DNA of 64,000 bases from Enterococcus wangshanyuanii (lineage in GTDB: Bacteria > Bacillota > Bacilli > Lactobacillales > Enterococcaceae), in NCBI RefSeq assembly GCF_002197645.1, contig NZ_CP021874.1, positions 1,488,001-1,552,000 of the forward strand, in the 5' to 3' direction. The number at the start of each line of letters is the position of its first letter. The stretch's first letter is position 1. The position numbers were made by a program, and so were the translations under genes. The notes below the pieces were generated by a model. That model searched no databases. It was not told the DNA's origin and saw nothing but the letters and a program-made list of their open reading frames with translations. Below, in pieces: positions 52,390 through 61,328 of this stretch.

Positions 52390-53520
52390 TTATTCCTCCT
52401 CGCCTAGTAACGCTTCAGCAGCATCAACATCGACTTTGCCGGCAGACACCAGGCGGTTGATACAACTTTCCATCGTATACATACCGTCACTTTTACCGAT
52501 TTGCAGCATATTGCCGATTTGATGAGTTTTATTTCCACGGATCAAATTAGCGATCGATTTATTGTTTACCAGCATTTCTGTTGCCGCTACTCGACCATCG
52601 TTAGCTCGTGTCGGCAACAGTCGTTGTGCTAAGATTCCAACTAAGGCTCCGGCTAACTGTGTCCGAATTTGTGACTGCTGTTCAGGCGAAAATACATCAA
52701 CGATCCGTTCAATGGTTGCTGCGGCACTGGTCGTATGAAGAGTACCTAAAACCAAGTGACCCGTTTCAGCAGCTGTCAGTGCGATCGAGATCGTATCAAA
52801 ATCACGCAACTCACCAACGAGAATAATGTCTGGATCTTGCCGTAAGGAGGCTCTCAATCCGTTTGAAAATGACTCTGTGTCTACACCGACTTCACGTTGA
52901 TCGATGACACTCATATTGTGATTGTGTACATACTCGATCGGATCTTCTAACGTGATGATGTGGGTCTTCTTCGTTCGATTCAGATAGTCGATCATTGAAG
53001 CAAGAGTTGTTGATTTTCCCGAACCAGTCGGACCTGTTACTAAGAATAGCCCTTGCTTTTTTTGGATCATACTTTTTAAAACGGAGGGAACACCTAAAGA
53101 ACTTAATTCTGGGATCTTTGTAGCAATGATCCGTAAAGCAATCGAAACATTCCCTTTTTGCTTGAAGATATTGACACGAAAACGACTGGCATTTTTCACC
53201 TCATAAGCTAAATCGACTTCTCCATTTTCTTTAAATTCAGCCCATTGATCTGAATTGCACATCACACGTCCATACATAGAAATTGTTTTATTCGTTAAAA
53301 CTTCCTCTGAAGCTACTTCATTCAATTCACCATTCAATCTAAAAATCGGAGGTAGCCCAACCGTTAAATGAACATCAGATACTTTCTGGCGAACAGATTC
53401 ACGTAACAACTCATCAAACTGTTCTTTGAATGGTCTCAACTTAGGATTTATTCCTCGTCCGCCTTTTTCTTTTTTCATCGCTGAATGCAGCGGCAATTCT
53501 ATTTCCACTTCCTGACTCAT
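52390..53520 (-). CDS. pilT: Pilus retraction ATPase
   Basis: Walker A GPTGSGKST, Walker B IILVGELRD, the His box LVLGTLHTTSA and the PilT-type signature SIANLIRGNK (AIRNLIRE-like) with a long C-terminal region identify PilT rather than a second PilB. It is 376 aa. Its presence means the pili should retract, allowing twitching or DNA uptake. Confidence 0.92.
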   Translation of the reverse strand: MSQEVEIELPLHSAMKKEKGGRGINPKLRPFKEQFDELLRESVRQKVSDVHLTVGLPPIFRLNGELNEVASEEVLTNKTISMYGRVMCNSDQWAEFKENGEVDLAYEVKNASRFRVNIFKQKGNVSIALRIIATKIPELSSLGVPSVLKSMIQKKQGLFLVTGPTGSGKSTTLASMIDYLNRTKKTHIITLEDPIEYVHNHNMSVIDQREVGVDTESFSNGLRASLRQDPDIILVGELRDFDTISIALTAAETGHLVLGTLHTTSAAATIERIVDVFSPEQQSQIRTQLAGALVGILAQRLLPTRANDGRVAATEMLVNNKSIANLIRGNKTHQIGNMLQIGKSDGMYTMESCINRLVSAGKVDVDAAEALLGEEE

Positions 53521-53543
53521 TATTTCCTCCTTATTCCAGTATT

Positions 53544-55289
53544 TTACTCACTGGATGTTGCTTTCAAGACTTCTGCAATCGTCGTATATCCTCTAACAAC
53601 TTTATCCAGCCCATCATCTAAAAGCTTTTTCATGCCATTTTTCTTTGCTACTTTTTCTAACTCATTGGCTTCTCCATTTCTAGAAATCACCAGTCGAGCA
53701 TCCGGCGTTACAATAAATAATTCCTGAATAGCCATACGGCCTTTAAATCCTGTCATGTTACACTTTTTACATCCTGTACTACTGTAAAGTGTATCTGTGT
53801 ACAGATGGTGCTTCTCTAAAAATTCGATTTCCTCTAGACTGGCTGGTTCAGCTACTTTACAGCTTGAGCAAAGTGTTCGTACAAGTCGCTGAGACAAAAC
53901 ACCTGTCAAAGCATTCGCTACTAAAAAAGAATCAACTCCCATGTCGATTAGACGACTAACTGTAGCGATCGAGTCATTCGTATGCAATGTACTTAAAACT
54001 AGGTGTCCTGTCATCGATGCTCGGATGGCGATTTCTGCTGTTTCACCATCCCGAATTTCTCCAACCATGACGACATTTGGATCTTGACGTAAAATCGAAC
54101 GTAAGCCAGCTGCAAAATCTAATCCGATATCGCTGTTGACTAAAACTTGGTTCACGCCGTCCAGCTGATACTCCACTGGATCTTCCACAGTAATAATGTT
54201 GACATTCGGCGTATTCAGTTCATTCAAGGCAGCGTACAATGTAGAGGATTTCCCAGAACCAGTTGGACCTGTCACTAAAAAAATCCCATGAGGCTGTTTC
54301 AGTAACTGTTTGATTCCTTTTAAAACATCTGGATCGAAATTAAACTCATCCAATCCCCTTAGCCCCGAAGACATATCAATAATCCGAATAACAATTTTTT
54401 CACCATAGATCGTTGGTAAAACAGATACACGCAAATCGACCATCCGTCTGCCATTTGGAATACGTGCTCGTCCATCTTGAGGCAGCCTCGTCTCCGTGAT
54501 ATCTAAAGAAGACATGATCTTTATTCTAGAAGTCACTGCTGACTGAACATTCTTCGGTAATTGATTTAGATCCAATAATTCTCCATCTACGCGAATCCGA
54601 ACATTCAAGCTTTTTTTCTGAGGATCAAAATGAATATCACTAGCCTTTTTATCAACAGCCGTTTGCAGCAAAGAATTGACCAGCTTTATAATGGGAGAAT
54701 CATCCTCTAGAACTGAATTCGCTTGGGCTACTTCTCCAGGCAAATCGTCTGACGCATCCTGCAGCCACTCTTCCAGCATCATATCTTCTGGATAATGCTC
54801 GGTGATCATCTGATCGATATCTGCACTTAAAGAAAAATAAGGTAAAATCGACAATCCCGTCAGCAAACGTAATTCATTGATCACGTCATAATCCATGGGA
54901 TTGACCATAGCAACTACTAAGCGGCCTTTTTTCTTTTTAACTGGAAATAACTGATTTTTTTGAGCAAATTTTTTCGATACTAAATCAAGTACAGCAGAAT
55001 CTCGTTCCACACTAAACAAGTCCATGATGCGAATCCCAGTTTGTCGACTTTTCAATGTCATCAACTGCTCTTCGCTCAAATAATGTCCCTCGATCAAAAG
55101 ACGTTCTACTGTCATTTTGGGAGATAGTTGTGCTGAGACTTCATTGGCTTGCTTTTTTGTCAGCATTTTATATTGGACTGCTAGGACTAAAAGTTCAGCT
55201 TTATCAAGACTGCTTACTGCTGCATTAGAATGGCGATCAGCTTGTTCTACTGTTCGAACTTTTCTTCTACGTTTCTTTCGTTCGTCCAT
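53544..55289 (-). CDS. pilB: Pilus extension ATPase
   Basis: The N-terminal MshEN/GspE-N domain (about residues 25-170), ASDIHFDP, Walker A GPTGSGKSS, VMVGEIRDGETAE, LVLSTLHTND and the tetracysteine zinc site (CSSC...CKKC near residue 470-515) define a PilB/GspE extension motor, 581 aa. It lies between the modular pilin and pilT. Confidence 0.95.
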   Translation of the reverse strand: MDERKKRRRKVRTVEQADRHSNAAVSSLDKAELLVLAVQYKMLTKKQANEVSAQLSPKMTVERLLIEGHYLSEEQLMTLKSRQTGIRIMDLFSVERDSAVLDLVSKKFAQKNQLFPVKKKKGRLVVAMVNPMDYDVINELRLLTGLSILPYFSLSADIDQMITEHYPEDMMLEEWLQDASDDLPGEVAQANSVLEDDSPIIKLVNSLLQTAVDKKASDIHFDPQKKSLNVRIRVDGELLDLNQLPKNVQSAVTSRIKIMSSLDITETRLPQDGRARIPNGRRMVDLRVSVLPTIYGEKIVIRIIDMSSGLRGLDEFNFDPDVLKGIKQLLKQPHGIFLVTGPTGSGKSSTLYAALNELNTPNVNIITVEDPVEYQLDGVNQVLVNSDIGLDFAAGLRSILRQDPNVVMVGEIRDGETAEIAIRASMTGHLVLSTLHTNDSIATVSRLIDMGVDSFLVANALTGVLSQRLVRTLCSSCKVAEPASLEEIEFLEKHHLYTDTLYSSTGCKKCNMTGFKGRMAIQELFIVTPDARLVISRNGEANELEKVAKKNGMKKLLDDGLDKVVRGYTTIAEVLKATSSE

Positions 55290-55317
55290 TTTCCTAGCCT
55301 CCTTTTGATTCGTTCGT

Positions 55318-57354
55318 TTATTTTAGTTCACTATAGTCAAACACACGTTGTGCGACCCAATCCGCGTCGGAATTCTTAGGTACAGTCGGCGAAATAATCG
55401 TGACTTCTCCGTTGGCAGCATCTTGTTCATCTGATTTTACATTCAACAGAATATCTCCAAGCCCTTCCAACAAGCTTTTTAACTTGGTTGTATCATCCGC
55501 TGTAGCTGTTTTTAAAATCAATTTTCCCTTGATCGAGGGTTTTGTTTTATCAAACCCTTTTTCAATAAACGTCGGATCAAAAAGGGTTAAATCCGGTAAT
55601 AGTTCCATCGTCACCACCGTATCTTCGTCCATCTCTAAATTGAACGGCTCTACACCCACTGTTCCAAGATCCAGTCTGCTTTTATCGTTTAAACGAATCG
55701 TATTCCACCACTTTTTATCGTTATAATAGGAGCCTTTTTTCTGTCCATCAGACCTTCGTCTCATCTTAGGCGCATCAATGAAACTTACCCCATTTTCAAC
55801 GGTTAGCGCTGTTTTGCTTCCAGACAATTCCAATAACGCAGGCTGACGTGGCTTAGATGTGTAATCTCCCTGGTCAGCGTAAGCAAAATCAGATTCCCCT
55901 CCGTCTTTCATCGCAGCACTGGTCAGCATGAAGTGACCATTTTTCACTTGGATTTTTCTTGTATCATTTGATCCGGAGTTTACAGACACACCATCTATTT
56001 TTATCGTGTTATTAGTAGGCGTTAAGTGTACCTGTGAACCAGCAATCACTAGTCCACCGTTCATAAATTCTGACCAATATTTATCTTGCGGATTGTTTTT
56101 TTTCGAGTCTCCAGCGTATTCAGCAAAGTTACTGTTCGTTGTACTTTTATCTAATAGAATGGTTCCCTTCGTCAAAAAGAACCCATTCGTTTTTTCATTT
56201 TTCCCTGTATGATTGATCAAGAGGTTTGGTGTTTTGATTTCCTGACGATCATTATCTATGTAAAGCCCTGCTTCCTCATTTTCCACCGGCATGTGAATAT
56301 AAATACCTGTATCAGCGGTAATATCGAGCTCTTTGATCAAATTTTTTCCAGCAGAGGGATCAGTTTCGCTTCCTAGATACAGTAAGTTATTTGTGCTAAG
56401 TTGAGCATTCGATTTGCCCCGTAAGAGCACTCCTTGATTTAAGAAGAATGAGCCATCAAAAGTGACTTCATTAGAGACCGGCTTTGCATTTAAAAAATCC
56501 AGTAGCTGATGATCCTGATAATCCACCAGAAAATTATTTGCGCGTCCAAAAGTCGAAGCTGTTCTATGATTAAAATCATCATAGGGAAAATCCAACGGTT
56601 GTTTTTGGTAACGATAGATCCGATCCATCTTACGAATCCAAGTATCTGCTGAAAGGTATTTATCGCCACTTGTCAACGGAGCTTCATAATAAACATACCG
56701 CCATGAATCTAATCGTTGCTCTTCATCAACTTGACGTTTTTTCTCCCACTGAAACTCATAAACGTAATCAGCGCTTGATACTGCCGTTTTTTCCTGGCCA
56801 TTCTTCCCCGCCTGTTTCACTTTTACTTCCAAAGAAAAAGTGGTTTTAGTATTCGTGATCTCCTTTGTATCAGTAGAAGCTTGAGTTTTTACCCAGCCAT
56901 TTTCACCAGTATCGTCATCAGAGATAAATTGATATACCTCATTTGTTGCCGTCACAGTTGGCCTCTTATCAACTATTACTTCATAAGAAAAATCCTGATT
57001 TTTACCAATGTTTTCTTGTTTTATCTGATTTTCCAACGCATCAGCGACATCCAACATCGTCACCCTTAAATTCGCCGCATCTTCTTGTTTACTAAGACCT
57101 TTTCCAAGATTTGCATTTTCAGAAACCTTGGCTTGGATCAACTGATTTACTTTAAATGAAGCTTCCTGTAGCGCATACTCTTTAATATCCTTCGTTTTTG
57201 TCAATTGATCGACGGCATTGATTTGCAAAAAATTGTTCCGCGCATGAACAAAAATCCCCATCATCACGAGGCTGACCAAAATGATCGCTCCCAATGTATA
57301 AAGCAACGCATATCCTGTTTCATCATGTTTTATTTGTTTACCAGCGTCCTTCAC
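55318..57354 (-). CDS. Large modular pilin-like protein (PilX/GspK-type start)
   Basis: The N-terminus ETG/YALLYTLGAIILVSLVMMG is a prepilin-like leader with a helix but no Glu at +5, as in GspK/PilX tip proteins. After a helical linker, residues about 260-600 are beta-rich and repetitive (VLLRGKSNAQLSTNNLLYLG, TADTGIYIHMPVENEEAG), like a beta-solenoid. At 678 aa it is much larger than an ordinary minor pilin and could sit at the pilus tip as an adhesin. It overlaps the preceding prepilin gene by 17 bp. Confidence 0.6.
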   Translation of the reverse strand: MKDAGKQIKHDETGYALLYTLGAIILVSLVMMGIFVHARNNFLQINAVDQLTKTKDIKEYALQEASFKVNQLIQAKVSENANLGKGLSKQEDAANLRVTMLDVADALENQIKQENIGKNQDFSYEVIVDKRPTVTATNEVYQFISDDDTGENGWVKTQASTDTKEITNTKTTFSLEVKVKQAGKNGQEKTAVSSADYVYEFQWEKKRQVDEEQRLDSWRYVYYEAPLTSGDKYLSADTWIRKMDRIYRYQKQPLDFPYDDFNHRTASTFGRANNFLVDYQDHQLLDFLNAKPVSNEVTFDGSFFLNQGVLLRGKSNAQLSTNNLLYLGSETDPSAGKNLIKELDITADTGIYIHMPVENEEAGLYIDNDRQEIKTPNLLINHTGKNEKTNGFFLTKGTILLDKSTTNSNFAEYAGDSKKNNPQDKYWSEFMNGGLVIAGSQVHLTPTNNTIKIDGVSVNSGSNDTRKIQVKNGHFMLTSAAMKDGGESDFAYADQGDYTSKPRQPALLELSGSKTALTVENGVSFIDAPKMRRRSDGQKKGSYYNDKKWWNTIRLNDKSRLDLGTVGVEPFNLEMDEDTVVTMELLPDLTLFDPTFIEKGFDKTKPSIKGKLILKTATADDTTKLKSLLEGLGDILLNVKSDEQDAANGEVTIISPTVPKNSDADWVAQRVFDYSELK

Positions 57355-58081
57355 CAGGAATCTCTCCTCTCGCTTTCATCTCATCTCGATAGGTCAACTC
57401 TGCTTTTCTTACATACAAAATCTTAGAAGCCTCTTTTTCCTCGATCCCATGTTCTCCTGAAAGATCGATATCCTCTCCATCTGCATCAAGATAATCACCA
57501 AAATCGATCTGTCCTTTATAAAAAAGAATCGTCACACTCGTTTGAATCGTAAATGTATCACGATAATTTGGTGTTTCAAATTGCGTTTTTAATGATTCGT
57601 TTTTATTCTTTTTTTGAAACACTTTGATTTTGTAGTCTTTATTTTTTAGTTGATAGGTTTTGCCCAAACTTTTTTCAGCATCTAAAACATCAGTGATTCC
57701 TATTCTATTTTTTCCATCATCTATCCAATCGATCGTTTTTAAATCAGCTCGTTCAGGATCAAATACAGTAATGACTTGCTGATCCAGCCAAGAGCTTTTC
57801 CCAGTCGTGCCATTTGTAGTAAACTTACCAAGATAACCAGCTTTTTCGTAAAGCCCTTTTTTATTTATGATTCCATTCATTTGTACGACCATATCGTTAG
57901 CCATTTGTTGAAATTCAACTTGCTGTCCTTGTATCGTGAAGGCTTTGCCGAGACTACTGATGATCATACCGAAAAAAAGAATCACGAGCGAAAAGATCGC
58001 CAATGTTGCAATCATCTCAACCAAGCTCAACCCTTTTTCATCTTTGAGAAGCTCTTTCATGCACATGTCATCTCCCATCAA
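57338..58081 (-). CDS. Minor prepilin
   Basis: KDEKG/LSLVEMIATLAIFSLVIL is a classic type IV prepilin leader with Glu+5, followed by a 220-residue domain. Several Mets near the start (58081, 58066, 58060) are possible; those giving MKELLKDEKG are most likely for a short leader. It forms part of the pilus-priming set with the 58078 and 55318 genes. Confidence 0.8.
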   Translation of the reverse strand: MMGDDMCMKELLKDEKGLSLVEMIATLAIFSLVILFFGMIISSLGKAFTIQGQQVEFQQMANDMVVQMNGIINKKGLYEKAGYLGKFTTNGTTGKSSWLDQQVITVFDPERADLKTIDWIDDGKNRIGITDVLDAEKSLGKTYQLKNKDYKIKVFQKKNKNESLKTQFETPNYRDTFTIQTSVTILFYKGQIDFGDYLDADGEDIDLSGEHGIEEKEASKILYVRKAELTYRDEMKARGEIPGEGRW

Positions 58082-58749
58082 TAATCAACGACCCAATTAA
58101 AAACAGTATCTGTCATAAACGCCCCTGTTTTTTCATCATAAATCTCTAAATTCAACTCGATCCCCTCTTTACGAAAATCCTTTGTCCCTTCCTTGTAATT
58201 TACTCTGCAAAGGACTACAAAAAAATGTTTCGTCTGATCTCCTATGTACTTGCCCAAATAAAGTGCTTCTTCTTTGATCGACCCATCAGAATTTTTCCAA
58301 CGGTCAGGCAGCTCTGCTTCCTTTTTAGAATATTGATACTCTATTTTTCTTTCTATATTTTCTTTTCCATCTTTAACTCTCCCCGTATAATCGATTTTTT
58401 CTTCACCATATAATGGTATCTGTTCACTTCCAGTATTTTTCATTTGAATGCCTGAATTATCGAGAATCAAATACGCTCTCCTTGATTTTTGTTGATCGGT
58501 CAAACGACTATCCTCTCTTATACTGAAAACATAGGGATTCAAGCCAGCTAAATCTTGTGTTTGACCACGATACCCCATCCATTCTTTTATCTCATCCCGA
58601 ACATACTGAGCTTCTTTCTTTTTTTCATTCAGCTCTATCAATTGCTGATTTCTGATGAGCATTGATGCCAACAGCATAAAAGTCGTTCCTAATATGACTA
58701 CTGAGACTAGAACTTCCGCAAGAGTCAGCCCTTCTTCATTTTCCAGCAT
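58078..58749 (-). CDS. Minor prepilin, first gene of the pilus operon
   Basis: ATG 58749 is eight bases after AAAGGAGG. ENEEG/LTLAEVLVSVVILGTTF is a prepilin leader with Glu+5, then a 195-residue domain. It overlaps the next gene by 4 bp. As operon leader it probably belongs to the minor-pilin initiation complex. Confidence 0.8.
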   Translation of the reverse strand: MLENEEGLTLAEVLVSVVILGTTFMLLASMLIRNQQLIELNEKKKEAQYVRDEIKEWMGYRGQTQDLAGLNPYVFSIREDSRLTDQQKSRRAYLILDNSGIQMKNTGSEQIPLYGEEKIDYTGRVKDGKENIERKIEYQYSKKEAELPDRWKNSDGSIKEEALYLGKYIGDQTKHFFVVLCRVNYKEGTKDFRKEGIELNLEIYDEKTGAFMTDTVFNWVVDY

Positions 58750-58824
58750 CAATTACTCCTCCTTTATCAAAAATTTTTCGCTAAATTATTTAGATTTCAT
58801 CCAAAATAAGAAATGCTCGAAGTT

Positions 58825-58909
58825 ACTATACTACAAAAATAACGACGTTTCAATATAAAATAACGTTGCGTAAAAATATAAACTGTATTGAAAACCTTTT
58901 AAAATAACT
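58825..58909 (-). promoter_or_regulatory. Promoter of the type IV pilus operon with direct repeats
   Basis: On the minus strand TTGAAA (58853-58848), 17 bp, TATAGT (58830-58825). The 9-mer AAAATAACG (plus strand) occurs at 58836-58844 and 58857-58865, period 21 bp, astride the -35, and AAAATAACT follows at 58901. This layout fits an activator binding two turns apart. Confidence 0.6.
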
Positions 58910-59226
58910 ATAACCGAAACGGATTTTCCCAAGACCTCCAAAACCATAACTATATACACTCTACAAAAATAGCATTAAATATTGAATCAAATGGTTTTTA
59001 TCTAAAAAACATACATAGAAATTCTACGTAAATAATATTTATATTATATAATTATAAATCTACCCTCTTTTTTAAGAAAACTAAATATCTATATTAAATA
59101 ACAACTAATTTAAATTAGATATCGAAGTTATTTTGAAAATAAAAGTGTGATTTCAGACTTTCATTTTTAGCTATCTCGCAAAATCCCAGATCCATCTCCA
59201 TAAATTCTTTTCAAAAACAAAAAAAT
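58910..59226. other. Long AT-rich intergenic region upstream of the pilus operon
   Basis: About 320 bp of very AT-rich DNA with no gene. It may hold upstream regulatory DNA for the pilus promoter; I see no other defined element. Confidence 0.4.
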
Positions 59227-59269
59227 AAGAGTACAGACAAAACTGAAAATCAGTTTTGTCTGTACTCTT
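59227..59269 (-). terminator. Terminator of glnRA
   Basis: A perfect 20-bp inverted repeat (arms 59227-59246 and 59250-59269, beginning AAGAGTACAG) is followed on the minus strand by seven T. A second, imperfect repeat GATGTG-TCGAA / TTCGA-CACATC lies between it and the glnA stop. Confidence 0.85.
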
Positions 59270-59425
59270 AAACGCAACAAATGATGTGATCGAAACAAAT
59301 CCTTCGCTTCGACCACATCAAAATCTGAGTATCAAAAATAATACTAGAACTTGAAGGACTTGGTTCTCAGAATTAAGCATTTTTGACCTAACTACTCAAT
59401 CTGTTAAAAAGTATCCATCTCCACA

Positions 59426-60766
59426 TTAATATAGCTCTAAATATTGCTCTCTTTCCCATTCAGAGACCGTTTGACGAAACGCAGCCCACTCCATACGTTT
59501 GGCTTCAACAAAATTCGCATAAATGTGATTGCCTAAAGCATTGATCATCACTTCATCTTTACGCAATTCTTTGATTGCATTATGCAAGGTTGACGGTAAA
59601 TCATGAATTTGTGCTTCATTACGCTCTTCCTCATTCATCACGTAGATGTTACGATCGACGGCTTCAGGCGGCGTAATTTCATTTTTGATTCCATTTAATC
59701 CAGCTTGCAAAAGAACGGCCATTGATAGGTACGGATTTGCAGAAGGATCAACCGAACGCAATTCTAAACGAGTAGATAGGCCGCGCGATTCCGGTACACG
59801 CACAAGTGGCGAGCGATTTCTACCACTCCAAGCGACATACACAGGCGCTTCGTAACCAGGTACAAGACGTTTATATGAATTAACAGTCGGATTGCAGACT
59901 GCCGTGTATGCACGTGCATGTTTCAGCAATCCACCAAGAAAGTGATAGGCTGTTTGACTAAGCTGCATCGGTCCATTTTCATCATAAAAGACATTCTCAT
60001 CGCCTTTAAACAATGACATATTGCAATGCATCCCCGAACCGCTGATTCCATAAAGTGGTTTTGGCATAAACGTCGCATGCAGCCCATGCTTGCGGGCAAT
60101 TGTTTTTACGACTAATTTGAACGTTTGAATATTATCACACGCTTCGATCACGTCTGCATATTTAAAATCGATCTCATGTTGCCCCGGCGCCACCTCATGA
60201 TGAGATGCCTCCACTTCAAAACCTAGGCTTTCCAGCTCGAGAACAATATCTCTACGGCAATTTTCGCCTAAATCAGTCGGAGCAAAATCAAAATAGCCTC
60301 CGCGATCATTTAAATCTGTCGTGATTTTCCCTTCTTCGTCCAATTTGAATAAGAAGAATTCCGGTTCAGGTCCTAAGTTGAATGAAGTAAATCCAAGTTC
60401 CTTCATGTCTTCCAGCGCACGCTTCAAATTCCCGCGAGGATCTCCTGCAAATGGTTGACCATCCGGGTTATAAATATCACAAATCAAACGAGCAACCTTC
60501 CCATGATTGCTTTCCCATGGAAAAATCAGCCATGTAGATAAATCCGGATATAAATACATATCACTTTCTTCAATTCGTACAAAACCTTCAATAGAAGAGC
60601 CATCAAACATCATTTTATTACTTAATACTTTGTCTAACTGACTCACTGGAACTTCCACATTTTTGATCGTTCCCATAATGTCTGTGAACATTAATCGTAA
60701 AAATCGAACATTTTCTTCATCGGCGATACGTTTGATATCTTCTACTGTGTTTTGTTTTTTCGTCAT
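59426..60766 (-). CDS. glnA: Glutamine synthetase
   Basis: The 446-aa length and motifs [46 protein letters not shown] and [20 protein letters not shown] define a type I-alpha glutamine synthetase (no adenylylation loop), feedback-linked to GlnR in Firmicutes. It lies 43 bp after glnR under a GlnR-box promoter. Confidence 0.98.
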   Translation of the reverse strand: MTKKQNTVEDIKRIADEENVRFLRLMFTDIMGTIKNVEVPVSQLDKVLSNKMMFDGSSIEGFVRIEESDMYLYPDLSTWLIFPWESNHGKVARLICDIYNPDGQPFAGDPRGNLKRALEDMKELGFTSFNLGPEPEFFLFKLDEEGKITTDLNDRGGYFDFAPTDLGENCRRDIVLELESLGFEVEASHHEVAPGQHEIDFKYADVIEACDNIQTFKLVVKTIARKHGLHATFMPKPLYGISGSGMHCNMSLFKGDENVFYDENGPMQLSQTAYHFLGGLLKHARAYTAVCNPTVNSYKRLVPGYEAPVYVAWSGRNRSPLVRVPESRGLSTRLELRSVDPSANPYLSMAVLLQAGLNGIKNEITPPEAVDRNIYVMNEEERNEAQIHDLPSTLHNAIKELRKDEVMINALGNHIYANFVEAKRMEWAAFRQTVSEWEREQYLELY

Positions 60767-60809
60767 TGTCTTCCTTCACGTCCTTCATTTTTTTATAGCC
60801 TACTTGCAA

Positions 60810-61193
60810 TTATAACTTTGGTCCTCTGGATTGGAATGGATTTTGTTGAGTAAGCCCTCCTTGAGAAATAAGCTCATCGTATAAAATCTTCCGAACATCC
60901 TCATCTGTCAAAGGTCTGTTCGACTCTTGAGCGTGCATTTGCTCTTCCAGCTTCATTTCATAGACACGTTTGATCCCTGCCATATTTAGACCGTCAGACA
61001 AGTAATCTTTGATTTCAAGCAAAACATCAATATCATTCAGTGAATACATACGGCGATTTCCTTCGCTTCTTTCTGGATGAATCAAATCTTGCTCTTCATA
61101 ATAACGGATTTGACGTGCTGATAAATCGGTCAGCTTCATAACTGTACCAATTGGAAAAACCGACATCGATCTTCTCAGTTCCTTCTCTCTCAT
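60810..61193 (-). CDS. glnR: MerR-family nitrogen regulator GlnR
   Basis: MerR-type HTH and wing (FPIGTVMKLTDLSARQIRYYEE, EGNRRMYSLNDIDVLLEIK) with a short C-terminal tail, 127 aa, matching GlnR. GGGGGGTGG precedes ATG 61193. Bound by feedback-inhibited glutamine synthetase, GlnR represses glnRA; a consensus box lies upstream. Confidence 0.95.
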   Translation of the reverse strand: MREKELRRSMSVFPIGTVMKLTDLSARQIRYYEEQDLIHPERSEGNRRMYSLNDIDVLLEIKDYLSDGLNMAGIKRVYEMKLEEQMHAQESNRPLTDEDVRKILYDELISQGGLTQQNPFQSRGPKL

Positions 61194-61220
61194 ATCCACC
61201 CCCCTCTCTTAGATAGGTAT

Positions 61221-61273
61221 AGAATATCAATACTTTTTTCTCTTGTCAATGATTTATGTAAGGTTTTCTGACA
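61221..61273 (-). promoter_or_regulatory. glnRA promoter with GlnR box
   Basis: On the minus strand TTGACA (61249-61244), 17 bp, TATTCT (61226-61221). Upstream at 61257-61273 is TGTAAGGTTTTCTGACA, an exact fit to TGTNA-N7-TNACA, the GlnR/TnrA consensus. Confidence 0.85.
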
Positions 61274-61283
61274 TAAAATAAAA

Positions 61284-61306
61284 AAAGGCTCCGCGAGGAT
61301 ACCTTT
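61284..61306 (-). terminator. Terminator of the polytopic membrane protein gene
   Basis: On the minus strand AAAGG-TATCCTC pairs imperfectly with GCGGAGCCTTT, followed by T-rich sequence. Confidence 0.55.
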
Positions 61307-61328
61307 CTTGCATCGATCATGGTTGAAA

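Noticed and set aside
47450..58749. Reading the pilin cluster as a comG competence operon
   Set aside because: PilT, PilM, PilN, PilO and a prepilin peptidase are inside the operon, and the gene order and sizes differ from comGA-G.
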